Positions 56,633-64,000 of a DNA stretch of 64,000 nt are shown here, piece by piece. This stretch comes from Natronococcus sp. CG52. Its GTDB lineage: Archaea; Halobacteriota; Halobacteria; Halobacteriales; Natrialbaceae. The position numbers and the translations under genes are program-made. Positions within the stretch are counted from its first letter, which is position 1, and every line of letters begins with the position of its first letter. The stretch lies in the NCBI RefSeq assembly GCF_023913515.1, contig NZ_CP099393.1, forward strand, positions 124,001 to 188,000. Reading direction: 5' to 3'. Below the pieces are notes generated by a model. That model made no database searches. It saw only the letters and a list, made by a program, of their open reading frames with translations, and was not told the origin of the DNA.

Positions 56633-56755
56633 ACAGCCAAGGTATTCACCTCACAGCGTAAATAAGTGTACGATTGGTATGTCTGAAACCGCTTACTGTG
56701 TCTCGGTTCTTCAAGCAGACGGACAATTTGGAAGGTGACGGTTTCTCGCGTGGTA

Positions 56756-57535
56756 TCAGTAGATCGATAGACCGCCGTCAACGGTGATGATCTCGCCAGT
56801 CATGTATTCGGTCGCATCGCTCGCCATATAGAGGACCGTCGGCGCGATCTCTTTAGGAGTTGCCGGCCGTTCTGCGGGGATTTCTTTCTCTAACTGACCC
56901 GAGTCGGCCATCTCTGCTGCGTTCTTGGTGGTATCGGCGAGTGCGGTTACCGTTCTTCCGGGTGAGATACCGTTAACCCGGATTTCGTCGTCGATCAAAT
57001 CCAACGCGGCGCTTTTTGTTATCATTTTGACTGCCCCTTTCGTCGAATTATACAGGATTTGAGAGCCAAGGGCCAAATCCGTTCGAATGGATGCCGTGTT
57101 GATAATGCACCCGCTGACGTTTCGTTCAATCATATCCATCGCGGCGATTTGTGTGCCGAATAGGACGCCGAAGAAATTGACCCCCACAGCCGCCTCATAA
57201 TCCTCCTCGCTGATCTCTAAAATCGACTTTCGGAAGTTCACACCGGCATTGTTGACCATTATGTCGACGCCGCCATACTCTCGAGCCTCGTCGATGAGGG
57301 CGGTGAGGTCCGCAGAGTTCGTAACGTCCGTTTCTGCGTACGTAGCCGTTCCACCCCGTTGTTCGATGAGTTCGTGCGTGGCTGTTTCAACGTGGTCTGG
57401 CGACGCCTCGAGATCGCCGTTCACAACTGTTGCACCTGCTTCGGCAAATTGAAGCGCAATCTCGCGTCCGATTCCCGAACTTCCCCCCGTGACAACAACA
57501 GTCTCTCCCTCAAAATTGAAATTTACTTCTTGCAT
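56756..57535 (-). CDS. Classical short-chain dehydrogenase/reductase
   Basis: A 259-residue SDR starting MQEVNFNFEGETVVVTGG. NAD motif TGGSSGIGREIA at residues 16-27, DVTNSADL, NNAGVNF and the catalytic set Ser (INTASIRT), Tyr and Lys (YNSTKGAVK). The C-terminal YMTGEIITVDGG is typical of sugar and polyol dehydrogenases. CTTTATATATGC at 57558-57568 is a TATA box about 27 nt upstream, so it has a promoter of its own although the IclR gene lies upstream in the same direction. Confidence 0.9.
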   Translation of the reverse strand: MQEVNFNFEGETVVVTGGSSGIGREIALQFAEAGATVVNGDLEASPDHVETATHELIEQRGGTATYAETDVTNSADLTALIDEAREYGGVDIMVNNAGVNFRKSILEISEEDYEAAVGVNFFGVLFGTQIAAMDMIERNVSGCIINTASIRTDLALGSQILYNSTKGAVKMITKSAALDLIDDEIRVNGISPGRTVTALADTTKNAAEMADSGQLEKEIPAERPATPKEIAPTVLYMASDATEYMTGEIITVDGGLSIY

Positions 57536-57589
57536 CTTCAGGTAGGTTCCTTATCAGCATATATAAAGTTAACCTTTGGAACATACAGT

Positions 57590-58363
57590 TCAATAATGCT
57601 CATACTTCAGTTTTATAATGTTTATACTGTGGTCTAACTCATCAATGAGTTCGTCGATAGAACGCTTATCTAGCCGTTTTGTCGGTCCGGCGATGGCAAT
57701 CGAGGCTCTGTCCGCTTCTCCACAGACGAATGCCTTTCCAACCGAACGAAGACCGGATCGTCGTTCTTCGTCCCCGATAGCGTATCCAGTCTTGTTGATT
57801 CGGTCCAGTTCGTCACACAGCTTTTCCCACTTCGTAATCGTGTTCTCGGTCGCGGCTGGCAATCCGTGTGTATCGATTATCTCTTTGACTCGTTCGCGTG
57901 GAAGTGATGCAAGAAGCGCTTTGCCGAGCGCTGTCCAGTGCATGTGTGTGTATTCACCGGTTGGTGCCCGGTCGTAAACGGCGTCTTCCCCTTCAGACCG
58001 GTAGAGTACCACTCGCTTACCCATGTCCTCGACTGCTAAACTGACGAGTTCCCCCGTTTCGTCTGCCAGTCTGTTTACCTCGTCTTTTGCGCATCTGTAG
58101 ATCTTCATACGTTGTCTCGCGAACCCACCGTGTTTGAGAAACCGGATACCCGTATGATATTTCCCATTTGATTTTGTAATGTACCCCTTTTGAGCTAACG
58201 TCCTGAGATAGACATAGGTGGTACTTTCAGCCATATTGTATTCCGCAGCAATTTCCGAGACTGTTGCTCCCCGTTGCTCTTCAATTAGGTCAATTATATT
58301 GAAAGCAAGATCGACAGATTTTATCGTTTGTGTATTGGTTTCAGAGTTAGCCAGGTTCGCCAT
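57590..58363 (-). CDS. IclR-family transcriptional regulator (second copy)
   Basis: A 257-residue IclR protein starting MANLANSETNTQTIKSVD. The winged helix-turn-helix is ATVSEIAAEYNMAESTTYVYLRTLAQKG. The effector domain has HWTALGKALLASLPRERVKEI and RRSGLRSVGKAFV, the usual GLRS position. TTTTTTAGCGC on the minus strand near 58385-58395 is a plausible promoter. It sits in the middle of the acid-sugar module, beside the SDR, and is its most likely local regulator. Its binding site could not be found by eye; no copy of the 17-bp repeat lies in this half of the window. Confidence 0.9.
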   Translation of the reverse strand: MANLANSETNTQTIKSVDLAFNIIDLIEEQRGATVSEIAAEYNMAESTTYVYLRTLAQKGYITKSNGKYHTGIRFLKHGGFARQRMKIYRCAKDEVNRLADETGELVSLAVEDMGKRVVLYRSEGEDAVYDRAPTGEYTHMHWTALGKALLASLPRERVKEIIDTHGLPAATENTITKWEKLCDELDRINKTGYAIGDEERRSGLRSVGKAFVCGEADRASIAIAGPTKRLDKRSIDELIDELDHSINIIKLKYEHY

Positions 58364-58681
58364 GATTGATGTTTGGGCTTGTGCGCTAAAAAATTGCTTC
58401 GTTCCGGTGGGTCAATCGTGACAGTTCTAACGGTATCCAGCGCGTCAAAACGAAATTTTCAATCGCATTAACAATGTCTGATATGAAAGATTCCGCTTGA
58501 AATCGCCTTACCGGAATCGTTCGTAGCGGATCCGTTAGGTCAGTTGGATCACAAGGTACTTTTCGCTCTGCTACCGTTCTTGACTAGCCAAACGGTAGCA
58601 ACATGCGCCCCTTTGGTGAGAATTGCGACTGTATATTCGACGATGCAAAACGGTGGGCTAGTTATATACTAATCCAAGCCC
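58364..58681. other. Intergenic region upstream of the IclR gene
   Basis: About 320 bases. It holds the IclR promoter and, near 58660-58680, a TTATATACTAATCC box for the small membrane protein. Nothing else is recognised. Confidence 0.4.
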
Positions 58682-58894
58682 ATGTCTAGTCCGGTAATGA
58701 GAGTATCACAGTTCATGGACGAAGATGATGAAACTATTTCTGCCATTTTATCATTGTTGCTCTGGAGTTCGTTTTTTCTGGCATTATATATTGCAGTTAT
58801 CGGAAATATCGGTATCAATCTGTACTTGTTCGTCGCACTCATAATAGCGGCCGCGATTGCGATCGTGGTGATCTCAGAAATCAGAGGGCGCTAA
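58682..58894 (+). CDS. Small two-helix membrane protein
   Basis: Up to 70 residues. MSSPVMRVSQFMDEDDE is followed by two hydrophobic segments (ILSLLLWSSFFLALYIAVIG and LYLFVALIIAAAIAIVVI) and a basic end EIRGR. The AT-rich TTATATACTAAT box at 58660-58671 lies about 20-35 nt upstream of the possible starts at 58682 and 58697. No family is recognised. A TRAP DctQ subunit is larger, so it is not that. Confidence 0.5.
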   Translation: MSSPVMRVSQFMDEDDETISAILSLLLWSSFFLALYIAVIGNIGINLYLFVALIIAAAIAIVVISEIRGR

Positions 58895-59178
58895 CTTATA
58901 TTGACGTGCTGAATTAGACCTCGTTTTCCGGTTCACTCGTTCCACAATTGTTGGAATTGATCATTCATTCACGCAGATTAATCACGCATATCTGCCATGC
59001 TGGAGAAATATTTACGCCCATACTGGTGTAATATAGATGTATGTTATCATCAAGCAATGAATAGATCCGATTGATCTTCCCAACGAGTCGAACCTCCGTA
59101 TGGACAAGTACGGCCATTATTTTTAAGGATAGACCTTCACAAAATACGCCCTGAGATATCGAAAGGGTTCAATCGCGG

Positions 59179-60558
59179 TTAGTTGTCTTTCCACTCGCTC
59201 GCACCGTCACGAAGTTTGACAAAAAATTGCTTCCCACCGAGTTGTCCGCCTTTCAGGGCTAACTCAAGTCCATCGAATCTCTCTGAATTGGAATATGCTC
59301 GGCAGACCGGTGCTCCGGACGCGAGCGGGAAGCGAGTTTTGAGTGCCGAAATATCGAGCATTGAAGTCACATATCCGCATGTGTCACCGCCGGCAATACC
59401 AACTCTCGTAATATCGGTTTCGGATAACAACCTCCGGACGATCACTCCTTGCGTTTTACCAATACGGCGGTCGATGTTTCCGTCGAATTCTACGTCATCC
59501 GCGCGTTGGATCGTTTCATCTATTATCGAGTCGTTCGGCCCGCGTGCGGTGTACACGACGACGCTCTCTCCGTTTTCGAGTAACGCTTCCGCTGTCTCGT
59601 TAATACGGTTTTTCTCGGCATCGCGAGTGTCCGGATCTACTAGCCGCGGGGTATCGATCGGGACAAGCGAAAAGCCCGCCTCCTTTGCAGCAGCAATTTG
59701 GCGATCTGTCATCGGCGAGGCACTCCCGGACATCACGAGTACCTGATCGACAGCTGGCAGCGGCGGATATTCCGGTTCGAGATTAACGACACCGGCCGAT
59801 TTCCAATACGACGAGAGTGCGTACTCGACACCCGAGGAACCTACAATGAACGACGTCTCCGACAACTCTTTCCCAAATACTTCCCAGCACACTTCGCCGA
59901 ACGTGGTCATATGGGCTTTGTTCAACGCATCGAAAAACAGAACCTCGCTCCGTTCTCGAGCATCCGGAAGTTCCTCCTCGAGAGTCGTGGCCCCCTCTTC
60001 GACCGATAGCACGTCGAGCAACTCCATGGATTTCTCAGTTTGTTTCGAGAGGTGTTCAAGGAGGTTACTCTCGTCCATCGGCGTTACAGGGTGCTCGCTC
60101 ATCGTCGGGTGACAATCGAGCCGATAGATATCCGACGCCTCTTCTGCAAACATGTTCCCGAAGACAACGTACCTACCGAGTGGTGGTGCTGCCGGAAAAA
60201 CGGGAACGGTCCCGGTCTCGAGCGTCTGTTCTGCTACATCTATCGCCGTTCCGATGCTTCCGATCTCGGGCGAAGAATCGAACGTCGAACAGATTTTGTA
60301 GTGGAGAAGCGGCGCATCTATCTCCGCAAGCTGTTCGAAGACGGAAGGAAGCGACTCGGTCATTTCGTCGGGATTCATCGACCGGCTTGTTCCGGCAACC
60401 CCGACCGCTTGGGCATCGTCGAACTCTTCGGATACTTTTTCCGGATCTGGCGGCTCAAAGAACAGCACCGTTTCGATTCCTCGACGGCTTAGTGCGTCCA
60501 TTGCATCCGTCGAGCCCGTTATATCATCTCCATAGAACGATAAAAGGTAATCACTCAT
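59179..60558 (-). CDS. DUF1537 acid-sugar kinase (3-oxo-isoapionate kinase-like)
   Basis: A 459-residue four-carbon acid-sugar kinase family protein (DUF1537). The N-terminal substrate-binding motif is FYGDDITGSTDAMDAL. It is followed by YKICSTFDSSPEIGSIG and, in the C-terminal nucleotide-binding domain, MSGSASPMTDRQI, VVYTARGPNDS and VGIAGGDTCGYV. In bacteria this family phosphorylates threonate, erythronate or their 3-oxo forms. The subgroup with YGDDxTGSTD plus CSTFDSSPEIGSIG is the one I associate with 3-oxo-isoapionate kinase (OiaK). Co-occurrence with an RLP strengthens that reading. ATG 60558 is used; 60564 is also possible. It is divergent from the class II aldolase/adducin gene. Confidence 0.85.
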   Translation of the reverse strand: MSDYLLSFYGDDITGSTDAMDALSRRGIETVLFFEPPDPEKVSEEFDDAQAVGVAGTSRSMNPDEMTESLPSVFEQLAEIDAPLLHYKICSTFDSSPEIGSIGTAIDVAEQTLETGTVPVFPAAPPLGRYVVFGNMFAEEASDIYRLDCHPTMSEHPVTPMDESNLLEHLSKQTEKSMELLDVLSVEEGATTLEEELPDARERSEVLFFDALNKAHMTTFGEVCWEVFGKELSETSFIVGSSGVEYALSSYWKSAGVVNLEPEYPPLPAVDQVLVMSGSASPMTDRQIAAAKEAGFSLVPIDTPRLVDPDTRDAEKNRINETAEALLENGESVVVYTARGPNDSIIDETIQRADDVEFDGNIDRRIGKTQGVIVRRLLSETDITRVGIAGGDTCGYVTSMLDISALKTRFPLASGAPVCRAYSNSERFDGLELALKGGQLGGKQFFVKLRDGASEWKDN

Positions 60559-60729
60559 CACCACTCACCAGTCTCGTTTTGTGTTCCGTTGATCGAGATC
60601 GTGCGACTACAAATAGCGGTCTTTTGAGTATTAGTACTCATTGAATGAACCTTTTCTATTTCTTCGTATTAAGATTTCGCTCCCAGCACAACATATATAT
60701 GTTTGATAAGGGTAGTTGACAGGGAAGAT

Positions 60730-61380
60730 ATGGTAAATGACAATCTGAGGGAGCGGCGGCGAGCCGTTGGCGATCTCGGACGACAAATGCTTGAGCAAGG
60801 ATTGACGCGTGGGAGCGGCGGGAACGTTAGTGTACGGGCCGATGATCGTGTCGCGATCAGTCCATCGGGAGTTCCCTACGAAGACGTCTCCGCGGATAAT
60901 GTCCCGCTTGTTGATCTTTCCGGCGAGAGAGTGTTCGGGGAGCTGAAGCCGTCGAACGAGACGCCGATGCACACGATCATATACAACGAACGAAATGGTG
61001 TCGGTGGAATCGTTCATACACACTCTCCGTACGCGAGCACGTTTGCAAGCCTCAACGAACCGATTCCCGCGTCACACTATCTCATCGCGTATATTGGACA
61101 GGAAATCCCCGTTGCAGGGTATGCCCCGCCTGGATCCGAAGAGCTCGGGCAGTTGGCGATCGACGCCATGGGGAACGACCACGATGCGGTATTACTGAAG
61201 AACCACGGCGTTATCGCGGTCGGTGAAACTGGTGAAGATGCACTTGAGGTCGCACTCATGGTGGAGTACTGTGCCCGGATTCATTACCAGGCGGTGAATA
61301 TCGGCGAGCCCGAAATAATGGACAAAGATAACGTCGCTGACTTGCGAAAAATGTTCAGCGACCATTATGGGCAGCAGTAG
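60730..61380 (+). CDS. Class II aldolase/adducin-family protein
   Basis: A 216-residue zinc aldolase or epimerase-type protein starting MVNDNLRERRRAVGDLGR. The motif GLTRGSGGNVSVR and phosphate-binding ISPSGVPY are present. Catalytic Glu is in KPSNETPMH, zinc ligands in GGIVHTHSPYAS and LLKNHGVI. Relatives are fuculose-1-phosphate aldolase, ribulose-5-phosphate 4-epimerase and 3-oxo-tetronate-4-phosphate decarboxylase (OtnC). Next to a DUF1537 kinase the last is a good candidate. CATATATATG at 60690-60699 is a probable TATA box. Confidence 0.88.
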   Translation: MVNDNLRERRRAVGDLGRQMLEQGLTRGSGGNVSVRADDRVAISPSGVPYEDVSADNVPLVDLSGERVFGELKPSNETPMHTIIYNERNGVGGIVHTHSPYASTFASLNEPIPASHYLIAYIGQEIPVAGYAPPGSEELGQLAIDAMGNDHDAVLLKNHGVIAVGETGEDALEVALMVEYCARIHYQAVNIGEPEIMDKDNVADLRKMFSDHYGQQ

Positions 61381-61618
61381 AACCGCCGACAGCGCCCCTT
61401 CGGAAATGGCGTAGCGCACGATATGATTCGAGAACTCCCCTCTTGCGATTCCCCTTACTTAGACGATGCATTGAGCGTGAGCGAACTGTCAGCAAGAATC
61501 GCACCAAGTAAGCGCAGTTGCTTTCGAATGCTATCATCTCTGACTTGACTCTTCCCTGCTCTGGGAGCATCATTTAGTAGTTTGCTACTCGATGAAATAG
61601 AAGTGAAGATCCGTCGGA

Positions 61619-62896
61619 TTATAGAAGTTCGATGGTCCACATGAACGTTTCTGGGTAGAAGGTTATAATGAACAAGACCGCAAAGAGCGGGATATAGTAA
61701 GGAAGTATTTGTTTTATCGTCTCTTCGACCGGAACCTCAGCGATCTGGCTAGATAAGAACAGTGACAGCCCGAATGGCGGGGTCATCAGCCCAATCATGA
61801 GGTTGAACACGATGATCATGCCGAAGTGGATTGGATCAATTCCGATTTGCGTCGCAACGGGTAACAGCAGCGGCGTAATCATAACGAGCGCTGCAATTGT
61901 CTCGAGGAAGAGACCCGTAACCAAAATGATCAGATTCATGATTAAGAGCACTATTATCGGGTTGGTCGTGGTGCCGAGAATCGTTTCCGTAACGAAAGGC
62001 GCCATACGAGTAACCGACATGACCCACGCGAACAACGCCGCAGCGGCGACGATGAACAGAATGATTGATGTGGTTCGGACAGATTCTCTACTTGCACTCA
62101 TGATATAGCTTGTCGACACGTTCCGGTAAACGAATACGTTGATAGCGATGACATACAGAACGGTTATTGCGGCCACTTCACTCGGGCCAAAAAGTCCTGC
62201 AAGCATTCCGGCAATTAGGATGACCGGCGTCATGACGGCAGGAAGCGTGTAGGAAAACCCACTCCAACCGACCTTCTCGTCCGGATCGACTGTGGGAAAG
62301 TCCCGTCGCACCGAGATGAAGTACGTTGTGATCATAAGTAAGACGACGGTCATGAGTGCCGGGATGATCCCCGCCATAAACAACGCAAGAATTGACTCTT
62401 CAGCCAGTAGTCCATAAATGATCAGCGGAATACTCGGCGGGAATATTGGACCAGCGGTCGCCGAAGCAGCCGTTATCGCGGCCGCGTAGGCACTATCGTA
62501 ATTATACTCCTCCATTGCGTAGATCATCGCTCGACCGACTCCACCGATATCAGCCAGTGCAGCCCCGGACATTCCAGAGAAGATGAGACTCGCAATGATG
62601 TTGACCTGAGCAAGACCACCACGAATTCCTCCGACTAATTTATTCGAGAATTTAAATATTTTTGTTGTGAAATCAGCGTGATTTAGGAGAGAGCCGACAT
62701 AGATAAACAACGGAATCGTCAGGACCGTGTATGAATTGAGTGCATATACTACCCGTTGTGCGACGATGGTAATCGGTTCACCCGCCCACAACACATAGCC
62801 AATTGATGGTGCCAGCAGCGCAATCGCCACCGGGAAGCGTAAAAGCAACAGCAATAAGAACGCGGCAACGACCATCACTCCGAAGATTTCGCTCAT
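61619..62896 (-). CDS. dctM: TRAP transporter large permease (DctM)
   Basis: A 425-residue DctM-type permease with about 12 hydrophobic helices, opening MSEIFGVMVVAAFLLLLLLRF. Family marks are the first loop SLLNHADFTTKIFKF, the conserved MSGAALADIGGVG, and ITAASATAGPIFPPSIPLIIYG; LMTPPFG lies near the end. TRAP systems import carboxylates and acid sugars using an ion gradient and a periplasmic-type receptor. Only the tail of a small permease precedes it. No receptor gene is in the window, so the system is incomplete here. It suits import of a tetronate or apionate. Confidence 0.93.
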   Translation of the reverse strand: MSEIFGVMVVAAFLLLLLLRFPVAIALLAPSIGYVLWAGEPITIVAQRVVYALNSYTVLTIPLFIYVGSLLNHADFTTKIFKFSNKLVGGIRGGLAQVNIIASLIFSGMSGAALADIGGVGRAMIYAMEEYNYDSAYAAAITAASATAGPIFPPSIPLIIYGLLAEESILALFMAGIIPALMTVVLLMITTYFISVRRDFPTVDPDEKVGWSGFSYTLPAVMTPVILIAGMLAGLFGPSEVAAITVLYVIAINVFVYRNVSTSYIMSASRESVRTTSIILFIVAAAALFAWVMSVTRMAPFVTETILGTTTNPIIVLLIMNLIILVTGLFLETIAALVMITPLLLPVATQIGIDPIHFGMIIVFNLMIGLMTPPFGLSLFLSSQIAEVPVEETIKQILPYYIPLFAVLFIITFYPETFMWTIELL

Positions 62897-62990
62897 GACC
62901 CATCACCAAGTGTGTGCATGGTCGCCACAACATAATGCGCATACTTATACATTTCTATAGAGGAAATCTCGAACATATGTAAAAGGTACT
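62893..62990 (-). pseudogene. Possible 3' tail of TRAP small permease (DctQ), cut by IS66-type element
   Basis: An open minus-strand frame runs from the IS border to a TGA that overlaps the DctM start as ATGA. It reads YLLHMFEISSIEMYKYAHYV and ends MHTLGDGS. DctQ genes usually precede DctM with just such an overlap. The 5' part is missing beyond 62990. The assignment rests on position and overlap rather than on clear sequence similarity. Confidence 0.4.
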
Positions 62991-63903
62991 TGTTTACCCC
63001 CAGACTAATTTCGGTATTCTCTCGTAAGTGGAGAACAGTTGGCACGGTAGGTCGATGCAGCAGGCAAGCAAATGCATTTCTGAGGGATGGTCTCCAGGCA
63101 GGAGACCATCCCGTATCGCCTGCGCATGACTTCTTCAGAGCCTTCCAAAGAAGAGATACTCACTCGCCTTGCTGCGCTTGAGGACGAAGTCGAGCAGCTT
63201 CGTGAAGAGAACAAACGGCTTAGGCCAAGCTTCGATGGTACGAAGGACCGCATACACCACCTAGCAAAGACCAATCGACCGATGAGGAGTCGTCGTCCTC
63301 GTTGAGCGAGGACGACGACGAAGAGCCTCGGACTGACGGTGGGACGCCTGGTCGGAACCCTGAACATGATCCTGAATGGCGCTCTGCACCTGAGCCAGAC
63401 CGGGAAGTCCAAGTCACCTGTGACTGCTGTCCAGAATGTGGCGAGACGTTCGACGAGTCGGAGGGCGTCAGCCCTCGACTCGTCGAAGAGATTCCTGATC
63501 CGCAACCTCCAGAGACAACCCAGTACAACCGCCACCACTACGAGTGCGACTCCTGTGGGAACCAGACCGTTGCTTCTCACCCCGAGTGCCCTGACGAGGG
63601 GAAGTTCGAGGTGAGATCGAAGATAGGATTGACCACTGGCTCACCTTTGTCGGTGAGCCAGCGGTCTCCCCGACGAACAACGCCGCCGAGAACGCTCTTC
63701 GTGAGCCGGTCGTTCTCCGGCAAATCATCGGGACACTCCGCAATGACCGCGGGATGTTCGTTCACGAGACGTTGCTGTCCCTGCTGGCGCCACGTCGCCA
63801 GCAGGGACGGAATCCCTATGAGGAACTCAAGCGAGTCGTCCGAGATAACGGGATGGTTTCCCGGAAGCACGCTGTGCCAGCTGTCGAGTCCTCGGGGTAA
63901 ACA
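62991..63903 (+). mobile_element. Internally deleted IS66-type element
   Basis: A 913-bp element with ends TGTTTACCCC at 62991-63000 and, inverted, GGGGTAAACA at 63894-63903. Both extend to a similar CAG or GAG. It holds the two ends of an IS66-type transposase with a large central loss. No target duplication was found at these borders. It is non-autonomous and interrupts the TRAP transporter locus. Confidence 0.65.
63126..63900 (+). pseudogene. IS66-family transposase, central deletion and frameshifts
   Basis: The N-terminus MTSSEPSKEEILTRLAALED with coiled-coil EVEQLREENKRL is followed, after a shift near 63230, by a zinc-finger domain (CDCCPECGETFDESEG, YECDSCGNQTVASHPEC). Near 63610 the text jumps to the C-terminal end: DWLTFVGEPAVSPTNNAAE, ALREPVVLRQIIGT, FVHETLLSLLATWRQQGRNPYEELKRV. 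The catalytic core between them is lost. The sequence order and zinc finger are diagnostic of IS66 transposases. Confidence 0.75.
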
Positions 63904-64000
63904 CATACAATATTTTATTGATTCTCCTCTACTTCCGATACTGTCTCGCATCGCCGCCACCGTTATATTTATCCCTTCCCTCTACTATTGGCGAAAGTGC

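Noticed and set aside
58939-58958. GTTCC-N9-GGAAT near-palindrome as a site for the second IclR protein
   Set aside because: The arms are out of register with the 17-bp pattern, and no gene start lies downstream on either strand.
1-64000. CRISPR array, tRNA or rRNA
   Set aside because: No regularly spaced repeat or RNA-gene core was noticed on reading; a tRNAscan or CRISPR search was not possible.

Overview
The window comes from a haloarchaeon. The support is high G+C over most of its length, proteins rich in Asp and Glu, a Tat-plus-lipobox solute-binding protein, a group II chaperonin, mostly leaderless genes with TTTATA-like boxes about 26-30 nt before the ATG, and haloarchaeal IS families. 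It reads as an accessory island devoted to plant-polysaccharide sugars and sugar acids. It is heavily eroded: about one locus in three is a pseudogene, an IS or an IS relic.

1-6.6 kb: a DUF234-type ATPase, a broken HhH-GPD glycosylase, a cystathionine gamma-synthase-like gene with one missing base, a MOSC protein, a truncated transposase and IS6 copy 1. 6.6-10.5 kb: an IclR regulator between remnants of secreted pectate lyases. 10.6-23.2 kb: pieces of an oxidative uronate or pentose route, namely ketoglutarate-semialdehyde dehydrogenase, MBL-fold protein, extended SDR, two enolase-superfamily dehydratases, two DHDPS-family proteins, and ThuA, UspA and enolase pseudogenes. 23.5-40.1 kb: two GH4 enzymes, a CBM9-like protein, an epimerase, a thermosome-type chaperonin, a CUT1 sugar ABC transporter, an aldo/keto reductase, a UxuA-like dehydratase and a third DHDPS-family protein. 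40.7-48.8 kb is a gene graveyard. In it an enolase-family gene carries an IS5-type element that itself carries an IS6-type element, each with a perfect 8-bp target duplication. Broken oxidoreductases, an IclR remnant and transposase relics follow.

49.2-63.9 kb: a second, mostly intact metabolic module. A four-gene operon encodes a class II fructose-bisphosphate-aldolase-like protein, an FGGY kinase, a 2-hydroxyacid dehydrogenase and a RuBisCO-like protein (RLP) that keeps nearly all RuBisCO catalytic residues. Around it lie a hydroxyisobutyrate-dehydrogenase-type reductase, a VOC protein, an SDR, an IclR regulator, a DUF1537 kinase resembling 3-oxo-isoapionate kinases, a class II aldolase/adducin protein, and a TRAP large permease whose partner gene is cut by an internally deleted IS66-type element. 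I infer a route for branched or four-carbon acid sugars (apionate or tetronate type).

A 17-bp inverted repeat, GTTCCC-N5-GGGAAC with at most one mismatch, occurs upstream of the first IclR gene and of two enolase-family genes, and once beside a DHDPS/CBM9 locus. It is the best candidate operator in the window. No rRNA, tRNA or CRISPR array was seen.
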